The notes under the pieces were generated by a model, which saw nothing but the letters and a program-made list of their open reading frames with translations, ran no database searches and was not told the DNA's origin. Shown piece by piece: positions 55,316-64,000 of a stretch of 64,000 bases of DNA. The DNA is taken from assembly GCA_963576475.1 (NCBI GenBank), contig OY754990.1, forward strand, positions 13,509,061-13,573,060, written 5' to 3'. The DNA comes from Molanna angustata (taxonomy: Eukaryota; Arthropoda; Insecta; Trichoptera; Molannidae). Made by a program: the position numbers and the translations under genes. Each line of letters opens with the position of its first letter. Position 1 is the stretch's first letter.

Positions 55316-55724
55316 CATCAAATTATTTTGAAAATTTCAGGGGCCCTCGAGATTTATTGCAGGGGGCGGCCCTAAATTTCTAGGTATGCCACTGGAGAGG
55401 ATGGACGGATACTTTATCGGAAAACTTTGTAAAACTCTTCAAACACAACTAAATGTATATTATTATACACCACACGTACATATGTATATAGGAGCATTGT
55501 TTACCGAGAGGAGCAGAGAATATGCATAACAACAGGGTGAACTGTTGAAACACAGCGTTTATTTATTTCTGCATCAAGGTACCATGGAACTTATATAGGT
55601 AGGTACATAATCTGTTGGACGAGAGTGCAACACATTGAACGGGACCAAAGCGTTTTTTTTTTCTAATTCATACGTTAGTTTTTTTTTATTTAAATAATAT
55701 AGCACATAATAATCTTTCATGTGA

Positions 55725-55860
55725 ACGAAGTTCATTTTGAAGTTCACAATTTATAAAAAAAAACCGACTTCAAAATGAACTATTTATTTCATCTCAGAAT
55801 ACTATAAAAAACCGACTTCAAAATGAACGAAGAGCTGAGAAATTGTTTATTTATTTCATC
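55725..55860. repeat. CCGACTTCAAAATGAAC repeats
   Basis: The motif AAACCGACTTCAAAATGAAC occurs at about 55762 and 55809, with an inverse GTTCATTTTGAAGT at about 55730 and a shared TTATTTCATCTCAGAA follower. The motif resembles text common in lepidopteran genomes (from memory, not searched). Confidence 0.55.
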
Positions 55861-55891
55861 TCAGAAAGCTACAGCTTTAAATTAGTTACTT

Positions 55892-56146
55892 TAATTAAAT
55901 GAAATAAAACACAACTTTGTGTACACCACTACATACATTACTTTTATTGAATCGAATAAAAATTCCTCTACATGTTACTAGAACAAAGTTCCCTTCCTCA
56001 GAAGGATACAAAGTATACTCATATTCTTGTATCCTCCTGAGGAAGGGAACTTTGTTCTCGTAACATGTACAGGGATTTTTTATTCATTTGAATAAAAATT
56101 ATAATTGTAGTGGTGTACACAAAGTTGTGTTTTATTTCATTTAATT
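55892..56146. mobile_element. Large foldback (hairpin) element
   Basis: Arms 55892-56009 and 56028-56146 are inverted repeats with small indels. The inner part pairs GAACAAAGTTCCCTTCCTCA with its inverse; the outer part pairs AACACAACTTTGTGTACACC with GGTGTACACAAAGTTGTGTT. The outer arm is the seed sequence of the 107-bp array that follows. Confidence 0.7.
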
Positions 56147-59100
56147 AATTTCAAAATGATACCACAAAGTAAAAACAATCGTTTGTCGATGATGTTAATA
56201 AAAGTTATGTATGTAGTGGTGTACATAAAGTTGTGTTTTATTTCATTTAATTAATTTCAAAATGATACCACAAAGTAAAAAACAATCGTTTGTCGATGAT
56301 GTTAATAAAAGTTATGTATGTAGTGGTGTACACAAAGTTGTGTTTTATTTCATTTAATTAATTTCAAAATGATACCACAAAGTAAAAAACAATCGTTTGT
56401 CGATGATGTTAATAAAAGTTATGTATGTAGTGGTGTACACAGAGTTGTGTTTTATTTCATTTAATTAATTTCAAAATGATACCACAAAGTAAAAAAAAAT
56501 CGTTTGACGATGATGTTAATAAAAGTTATGTATGTAGTGGTGTACACAAAGTTGTGTTTTATTTCATTTAATTAATTTCAAAATGATACCACAAAGTAAA
56601 AAACAATCGTTTGTCGATGATGTTAATAAAAGTTATGTATGTAGTGGTGTACACAGTGTTGTGTTTTATTTCATTTAAAATTAATTTCAAAATGATACCA
56701 CATAGTAAAAAACAATCGTTTGTCGATGATGTTAATAAAAGTTATGTATGTAGTGGTGTACACAAAGTTGTGTTTTATTTCATTTAATTAATTTCAAAAT
56801 GATACCACAAAGTAAAAAACAATCGTTTGTCGATGATGTTAATAAAAGTTATGTATGTAGTGGTGTACACAGAGTTGTGTTTTATTTCATTTAATTAATT
56901 TCAAAATGATACCACAAAGTAAAAAACAATCGTTTGTCGATGATGTTAATAAAAGTTATGTATGTAGTGGTGTACACAGAGTTGTGTTTTATTTCATTTA
57001 ATTAATTTCAAAATGATACCACAAAGTAAAAAACAATCGTTTGTCGATGATGTTAATAAAAGTTATGTATGTAGTGGTGTACACAAAGTTGTGTTTTATT
57101 TCATTTAATTAATTTCAAAATGATACCACAAAGTAAAAAACAATCGTTTGACGATGATGTTAATAAAAGTTATGTATGTAGTGGTGTACACAAAGTTGTG
57201 TTTTATTTCATTTAATTAATTTCAAAATGATACCACAAAGTAAAAAACAATCGTTTGTCGATGATGTTAATAAAAGTTATGTATGTAGTGGTGTACACAG
57301 TGTTGTGTTTTATTTCATTTAAAATTAATTTCAAAATGATACCACAAAGTAAAAAACAATCGTTTGTCGATGATGTTAATAAAAGTTATGTATGTAGTGG
57401 TGTACACAAAGTTGTGTTTTATTTCATTTAATTAATTTCAAAATGATACCACAAAGTAAAAAACAATCGTTTGTCGATGATGTTAATAAAAGTTATGTAT
57501 GTAGTGGTGTACACAAAGTTGTGTTTTATTTCATTTAATTAATTTCAAAATGATACCACAAAGTAAAAAACAATCGTTTGACGATGATGTTAATAAAAGT
57601 TATGTATGTAGTGGTGTACACAAAGTTGTGTTTTATTTCATTTAATTAATTTCAAAATGATACCACAAAGTAAAAAACAATCGTTTGTCGATGATGTTAA
57701 TAAAAGTTATGTATGTAGTGGTGTACACAGTGTTGTGTTTTATTTCATTTAAAATTAATTTCAAAATGATACCACAAAGTAAAAAACAATCGTTTGTCGA
57801 TGATGTTAATAAAAGTTATGTATGTAGTGGTGTACACAAAGTTGTGTTTTATTTCATTTAATTAATTTCAAAATGATACCACAAAGTAAAAAACAATCGT
57901 TTGTCGATGATGTTAATAAAAGTTATGTATGTAGTGGTGTACACAGAGTTGTGTTTTATTTCATTTAATTAATTTCAAAATGATACCACAAAGTAAAAAA
58001 CAATCGTTTGTCGATGATGTTAATAAAAGTTATGTATGTAGTGGTGTACACAGAGTTGTGTTTTATTTCATTTAATTAATTTCAAAATGATACCACAAAG
58101 TAAAAAACAATCGTTTGTCGATGATGTTAATAAAAGTTATGTATGTAGTGGTGTACACAGAGTTGTGTTTTATTTCATTTAATTAATTTCAAAATGATAC
58201 CACAAAGTAAAAAACAATCGTTTGTCGATGATGTTAATAAAAGTTATGTATGTAGTGGTGTACACAAAGTTGTGTTTTATTTCATTTAATTAATTTCAAA
58301 ATGATACCACAAAGTAAAAAACAATCGTTTGACGATGATGTTAATAAAAGTTATGTATGTAGTGGTGTACACAAAGTTGTGTTTTATTTCATTTAATTAA
58401 TTTCAAAATGATACCACAAAGTAAAAAACAATCGTTTGTCGATGATGTTAATAAAAGTTATGTATGTAGTGGTGTACAAAGTTGTGTTTTATTTCATTTA
58501 ATTAATTTCAAAATGATACCACAAAGTAAAAAACAATCGTTTGTCGATGATGTTAATAAAAGTTATGTATGTAGTGGTGTACACAGAGTTGTGTTTTATT
58601 TCATTTAATTAATTTCAAAATGATACCACAAAGTAAAAAACAATCGTTTGTCGATGATGTTAATAAAAGTTATGTATGTAGTGGTGTACACAGAGTTGTG
58701 TTTTATTTCATTTAATTAATTTCAAAATGATACCACAAAGTAAAAAACAATCGTTTGTCGATGATGTTAATAAAAGTTATGTATGTAGTGGTGTACACAG
58801 AGTTGTGTTTTATTTCATTTAATTAATTTCAAAATGATACCACAAAGTAAAAAACAATCGTTTGTCGATGATGTTAATAAAAGTTATGTATGTAGTGGTG
58901 TACACAGAGTTGTGTTTTATTTCATTTAATTAATTTCAAAATGATACCACAAAGTAAAAAACAATCGTTTGTCGATGATGTTAATAAAAGTTATGTATGT
59001 AGTGGTGTACACAGTGTTGTGTTTTATTTCATTTAAAATTAATTTCAAAATGATACCACAAAGTAAAAAACAATCGTTTGTCGATGATGTTAATAAAAGT

Positions 59101-59290
59101 TATGTATGTAGTGGTGTACACAGTGTTGTGTTTTATTTAATTTAAAATTAATTTCAAAATGATACCACAAAGTAAAAAACAATCGTTTGTCGATTATGTT
59201 AATAAAAGTTATGTATGTAGTGGTGTACACAGAGTTGTGTTTTATTTCATTTAATTAATTTCAAAATGATACCACAAAGTGAAAAAAAAA
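56108..59290. repeat. 107-bp satellite-like array, about 30 copies
   Basis: Units start GTAGTGGTGTACAC at 56108, 56213, 56320 and so on with period 107 (109 in the AAAATTAATT variant). Three diagnostic sites vary: ACAAAG/ACAGAG/ACAGTG, TTTGTCG/TTTGACG and TTTAATTAA/TTTAAAATTAA. ACAGTG and AAAATT always occur together. Variants occur in blocks, indicating amplification of multi-unit segments. Confidence 0.92.
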
Positions 59291-59384
59291 CAATCCTTTA
59301 ACAATCTTTTGATAGTTACTATACCATATATTGCATTATTTTTATGAAAGATGAGCCAAAAATGCTGTCTTATATTAAAATTAA

Positions 59385-59510
59385 TGACTCGAATATATTT
59401 TTTTAATTGCATATATACGCAAACATTGGATTTTGTCCCTATCGGGAGTCAAGTGATATTTTCATTGTTTACAAATAAACTAATATTTTTCAATAGATGG
59501 CCTTTTCATA
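59385..59510 (+). mobile_element. P-family fragment
   Basis: CTCGAATATATTTTTTTAATTG-like start through CAAACATTGGATTTTGTCCC and ATCGGGAGTCAAG, diverged and with internal deletion. Confidence 0.45.
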
Positions 59511-59924
59511 AATGGTTTCTTCGTTACTTCATATATGCAATCGTATAATTCCTTTTTTTCAGGTGAATTGTTACACATTACCCCCTATTCAGTAACTATT
59601 GTAACTAAAATAGGAACGTTCTAAAATTGTAGATTTTAGATTTACGGTCTTATTTCAGCTTTATAAAATATCAACTTGGACTAAATGGAATACGAACGTA
59701 CCTATATTGGCCGGAATATTCTTAAAAAATTACTGAATTAGACGTATTTTGAATAATTATGAAAATTTCATAACTTTTTTAATATTTTTAACACGTGAGC
59801 TCCATCATCAGAACTCGATGAAATTCATATGTGTGATTATCTCTGAAGCACTCCGTTCGTATTATTAAAAAAAAATTATTAAAATAGGACAATGTTGTAA
59901 AGAGTTCTTATGCTGAAGTTGGAA
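59511..59924. other. No feature recognised
   Basis: AT-rich sequence, no repeat match noticed. Confidence 0.4.
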
Positions 59925-60480
59925 GCTTAAAGCCCACACCAACTGAGAGACTGTACCCAATAATTGGAATTGCCCCACCACACACCCCGCAGATGCAGAG
60001 AGGTACAAACAAACCCATGACGTACGCCACCCTATATATCATCACCAGCCAATGGTGTCGCGCCTGAAGTCCAGGAAAAGTTTTACAAGGCCACATCCCC
60101 TGTCGAGGCCCCTCAACAGCTGAGTGAAAAACTCTGGCGACTGGACTCTGGAGCGGCACCATGGATGGAACCAAATGAGAGTATCGAAGTTGGAAAGCAC
60201 TTACCATACGCTCTATGGAAGACCCTCCATAGACTCAAGAGTTGCCGTCACCAGACGTAAAAAAACCTGCAAAGATGGGGGTACCTGTCTGCATCAGATG
60301 ACATCCGATGCGAATGCGTTGCAACCCAGGATGACAGCCACTTGCTGATGTACCCACTGATGGGAGTGGTATGTAGTCCTGGGGATCTGATTATGACGAA
60401 TGACAACGCGATGTCAGTTGCTGCTTATTGGAGTGGTAGAGCTTAGCCGGACACGAAAAAGAAAGAAAGTTGAAATTGGA
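59925..60480 (+). mobile_element. LINE C-terminal remnant with CxC...H motif
   Basis: Plus strand. One frame gives WNQMRVSKLESTYHTLYGRP; a shift moves to NLQRWGYLSASDDIRCECVA, TQDDSHLLMYPL, SPGDLIMTNDNAM and VAAYWSGRA with a stop. The RWG--S-----CECGA-QT--HLL-CPL pattern is the terminal knuckle of R1/jockey-like LINE proteins; the last expected cysteine is tyrosine here. Several frameshifts lie upstream of 60245. An A- and G-rich tail follows. Confidence 0.65.
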
Positions 60481-60985
60481 GAGTTTCATGAATTACTCAT
60501 GGATTTTGTAATAAATAATAGTACAAAAAAAAAAAACGACGAGCGAAAAAAAAATTGTTTTTTTTACATATTCATAGCATGGGTTTACCAAATTGATAAA
60601 TAAAACATAAGGTTATGAAATATACGGAAGCGATATAGGTACTTCTAATTCCCAAAACAATCATACCTTACATATGAATATGTACTATCTTATATAACCC
60701 TAATATTACTTACTTACATATACAGGGTGTGCAAGTTGAACGTGTCAATTAATTCAACAGAAAACCAAAAATAACCCCAAGTTGAAACTCACATTAGCGA
60801 AGCCTACTCTAAAAGTCAGACGGTGCAACTTCTGAGTTCCGAAATAGTCGGGAAAGAATCTCGTGACCGTAGACAACCTGAATGTTTTAAAAATGGAATG
60901 TAGGTCGTGATGTGTCGGTTTTATTTAACAAATAAATGACACAAAAATGGAAAAAAATGATATAAAATATGAATAAATATCGCGT
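60481..60985. other. No gene; possible small TIR element
   Basis: TACAGGGTGTGCAAGTTGAACG at about 60720 resembles the start of some small DNA elements, but no matching right end was found. Confidence 0.3.
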
Positions 60986-61085
60986 CTTTGGGCTGGAAAC
61001 ACATGGTTGTTGTTGGAAGATATTGCCATAAGGGAATACACTCACCACTTGCACAGGGCGCAAGGAGGTTTTTATTATTAAAACT
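60986..61085 (+). mobile_element. SINE 3' part
   Basis: CTTTGGGCTGGAAACACATGG, TTGGAAGATATTGCCATAAG and CACTTGCACAGGGCGCAAGG match the tail of the SINE at 10098-10373; the tRNA-like head is missing. Confidence 0.55.
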
Positions 61086-61412
61086 TCCTTGGTATAGATT
61101 ATGTTTGGAATAATTGTAGTTGTCATAATAATGAATGATAACGAATGGCTTAATAATGAACATGTTATTTTTATTGCTTCCCTTTTTCTTTGTAACAATT
61201 TTTTGTTTGGTTTTGATTGCTTAATCTTTTACATATCTGATTGTACCTACTAAAAAGAGCCTTAAAAAGTTTTATAACGTAATTTATAATTCAATATTCT
61301 ATAAATAGTCAAACAACTAGGTAAAAATATGTTGACATATATAGGTATGATTTATTTAAAGAATTGTGATCAAATGATTTGACAAATATGAATACATAAT
61401 AAACTTATATAA

Positions 61413-62416
61413 CTAGTTGCATGTAACACATGAGATCCAACTTTCGATAGCGAAAGTATGTATAGTTGAAGAATATGTACCAAACTATAAACCCATAAAT
61501 ACAAATTATTGAATATTGTCAGATATTTTGTTTTCTATACAACATATGTAGGTATGTATGTCAAGATAGGATAGTATGGAGGAAGGTCCTTTTTTCCTAC
61601 CCAGAATATGAAAATAGCATGATGGTATGTATGTATGTTTGGAGATGAAGTATTAAACTATTAAGTCTCCTTACATATTGTGTATAGGCGACTGCCATAC
61701 AATATGTATGAAGCAATGTTGTCACTAAATTCAATTTTTAAAAAAATTGTTAAAAAAAATTGAGATCTTCTACTACAATGCTAATATTTTTTATAGAAAA
61801 TTAAATTATCTAGTTGGGGTGTTTCGGCTTTTTTCGATAATTGTAAAAGTTTTGGAAAAATAGGCAGTTAAACTCAAAATTTATCATAAAAAAAATACTT
61901 TTCTTAATAAAAATGTTTGAGAAACCCTGGAATTTTTTTGAAAAAACTAATTTGAGGTTTTGTATTTGTCTATGTTTGTAATTTTCAGCGTTCTAGCTTT
62001 TATGGTTTCTGAGATATATGGAAAAATAAAATAAAAATTCAAGAGTTGATAACCCCTGACTGAAACAAAAATTCAAAATTCCGAGTATAAAAGTTTTGTA
62101 GGCCTGTAACTGTTTATATTTTCTGAAATTTGAGCTCTGTAAATTGAGCGGATCAAAAGTTATAAGGGGGGGACGGACACACACACAGACAGACACACAC
62201 ACACACAGACATACGAAATGTTCTACTCCGAATTCTGAGTAAATCCGTGTATGGAACATATATGCTGCGAAGCCTCTAAGTTGGTGTTTTTTGACTTCAA
62301 AGTTGGAAAAGCCGTGAAAAAAGTAGACCTCTGCATACAATTCTCGCGTATCCTGGCTTGAAACATTGTCGATATGTTGAGAGAACAAAGTTCTCCTGAA
62401 CAAATCGACAGTTGGA
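61413..62416 (-). mobile_element. HINE, complete copy, minus orientation
   Basis: Read on the minus strand: TCCAACTGTCGATTTGTTC start (62416 inwards), GT/CT microsatellite near 62172-62216, internal sequence matching the other two complete copies, a decayed inverted motif (TCGAAAGTTGGA instead of TCGACAGTTGGA), hairpin CATGTGTTACATG and CTAG end at 61413. Flanks read A on one side and T on the other, with no duplication. Confidence 0.65.
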
Positions 62417-62564
62417 TTATTTCTGCAACCAATTCCAATTTCCATTCAATTTATAAAGCAAGTCGCTCACGCGAGTCGCTATTGTCATTAAAGGTTAACT
62501 AAACCTAGACCGAGCTTAGGATGGTTGGACGGCGTAGCGAAGGATGCTCACAGCATATGAGTCC

Positions 62565-62736
62565 AGGGGGGCAAGTCTCGTCCAACCGGCAAAATAAAAA
62601 ACCCTCGTGATTACCCAATATCATGGATATAATTATTATATGGAGTTCTATGTCATCTAAAGATGTTAAAGAACTCCATATAATAATTATATCCATGATA
62701 TGGGTTTTGATTTTGCCGGTCGGACTTGCCCCCCAG
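62565..62736. mobile_element. Foldback element with GGGGGGCAAGTC ends
   Basis: Inner perfect arms of 32 bp (62618-62649 and 62670-62701) enclose a 20-bp loop. Outer arms continue with GCCGGCAAAAT-like and GGGGGGCAAGTC sequence and two small insertions on the left. Related half-copy at 33.7-33.86 kb. Confidence 0.6.
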
Positions 62737-62740
62737 AACT

Positions 62741-63719
62741 GACGTGGTGCTGCGCGAAATAGTCTACCGACTACGAAGATAATGCATATGATTATAAAAT
62801 ATTTTTCTGTTCATTATGCAATTGATAATTTCGGTGAGAAAATAAATCGTCCTGTATATTTTATTCCGAGCTAGACCACGCACGCTTTCGTACATTGGCA
62901 TGCTTAATAAATACGTTTTCGCGTATCGGATAAAAAAAACACACACTGCAAGTTTCTTCGGAGAAAACAGAGTCGCGGGGCAGGGAGCGTATAAAACAGG
63001 CATAAATTAAAAACACCGAATACGTTACGACGTACAACAGGGGAATCCTGGAAAATATTATTTATTATTTGCGTATTCGTATATTCCCCGATGTAACGAA
63101 AGAGAAAAAAAAACATACGTGGCTGGCAGCGCGTACGCGTAATTGAATTATGCGTAGAGTTTATATTTTGCAAAAAAGTTTTCAAGTGGGTAGTCCGTAC
63201 CTACCTACGCAAAAATATTCATAATCAACTGAAAAATTGTTCGAAACCCGCTGTAACGAATATCGCTTTAACGAAAACCTTACTATTGCGTAGAAATATT
63301 CATGATTATAATATCGACAACAATTATAAAGACAAAAACCATTTTAAATACATAAACAAGAAAACAAAAAGATATAATCTGCTGGAGGCTTGTCAAGGCC
63401 CTATAGTCATTCGATTTCCTCTTTTTAGACAGTCCGAAAGCTAAGAGAAAAAAAAATGGCCGACGCGTATGTTGTACGGAGTTTGACAGCTGTCATTATT
63501 TTATTTCATTTGGGAATGTTAACAGTTTTAAACATAAATAAGTACAAAAAATAAGTAGAATTAGACCAATTAAAAATATTCCACTGATTAATCTGTAGAA
63601 ATTATTTGACAATTACAATACGCTTTGGTTAAGGGTGATGGGAAGGAAAGACTAGGAGGAAAAAAGGAGAATGAGTAAGGAGAAGGAGTGGAAAGGAGTT
63701 TGTCATCTGTTGAGTGTGT
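62741..63719. other. Low-repeat sequence, no gene supported
   Basis: Moderate CpG content at 62870-63180. No open frame with a recognisable domain. Confidence 0.35.
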
Positions 63720-63740
63720 GAAATAGTATTCCATACTTGT

Positions 63741-63772
63741 TTAATAATAATAATAAAAAAATAATAATAATA
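63741..63772. repeat. (TAA)n microsatellite
   Basis: TAATAATAATAA run with an A-run interruption. Confidence 0.85.
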
Positions 63773-63872
63773 AATTCTCGTAAAATAATATTACCATTCA
63801 TTATTTCAGCCACTGGCATTATTCCAAAATCGTTAATCCGTAATTTAGAAATTATAGATTTATCGAAAAACA

Positions 63873-64000
63873 AAAATGCAAAAAATGGTAATAATGAATA
63901 CATGTAGAATTATTAAAGATTTTTAAACGTTAATATTCGGGAATCAGTAGGGTTGTTAGGTAGTATAGAGACCTCCTCAGAGCCTTTGATATGTTAAGTA
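63873..64000 (+). repeat. T-family repeat, copy 2, cut by window end
   Basis: Matches 41311-41465 closely and continues past the edge of the window. Confidence 0.65.

Larger units (their letters stand above)
53839..55394. mobile_element. hAT-like composite, CAGTGGCGTAGC end
   Basis: The left end CAGTGGCGTAGC at 53839 and the right end GGTATGCCACTG ending 55394 are imperfect TIRs (10 of 12). The sequence just inside them is also related (GGCAGGGCC near 53864 and GGGGGCGGCCC near 55362). The 8 bp outside (AATGGGAT and GAGAGGAT) match at five positions, so the duplication is weak. Inside lie an R element, a TAAAA repeat and a LINE remnant. No transposase. Confidence 0.5.

Noticed and set aside
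53839..55394. Clean 8-bp hAT target duplication
   Set aside because: The flanking octamers match at only five of eight positions, so the element is listed with moderate confidence only.

Overview
This window reads as AT-rich, gene-poor, repeat-dense insect chromatin. No host protein-coding gene, rRNA gene or functional tRNA gene could be supported. The most likely source is a lepidopteran. That rests on the mix of LINE, SINE and foldback families, the frequent short GTAGGTA/TACCTAC-type runs, and the AAAACCGACTTCAAAATGA motif near 55.8 kb. It is inference from sequence character, not a database match. Almost everything recognisable is a mobile element, a fragment of one, or a tandem array grown from one.

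Layout. 0-9 kb: a TIR-bounded composite (363-2694) with a LINE 3' end, a 540-bp R-family element and a foldback insertion nested in it; then nested LINE fragments, a Penelope-like GIY-YIG remnant, and copies of families called here HINE, U and P. 9-19 kb: a subterminal-repeat element, a tRNA-derived SINE with a long target duplication beside a 57-bp array, two degenerate LINE reverse transcriptases (minus strand), a TA-flanked palindromic MITE, a full HINE and a 64-bp array. 19-31 kb: P elements, several LINE C-terminal remnants from at least four families, one SINE, and a 15-copy 89-bp array grown inside a LINE 3' end. 31-38 kb: a nested TTAA-flanked palindromic element with a LINE tail and a 1.1-kb HINE inside it, its uninterrupted sister copy, and the longest copy of the commonest LINE. 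39-43.4 kb: a 90-bp array that switches orientation, then a LINE reverse transcriptase whose YADD box is split by a hAT-type MITE with an 8-bp target duplication. 43-54 kb: the least repetitive stretch, with two SINEs, a minisatellite, LINE scraps and a 223-bp pure TA tract. 53.8-59.3 kb: a hAT-like composite, a large hairpin, and a 30-copy 107-bp array matching the hairpin arm. 59-64 kb: a LINE remnant, a reverse-orientation HINE and a foldback element.

Shorthand. 'RDMA LINE' is the commonest LINE; its ORF ends in a peptide like SAYPVRDMA followed by a (TATG)n tail. 'HINE' is a Helitron-like non-autonomous element. R, P, U, S, T and V are repeat families defined by comparison inside this window. 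The elements do not form a pathway. Their value is that they interrupt one another, so paralogous uninterrupted copies reveal exact ends, target duplications and relative ages. All ORFs seen are LINE or Penelope remnants, or frames held open by repeats with periods divisible by three.
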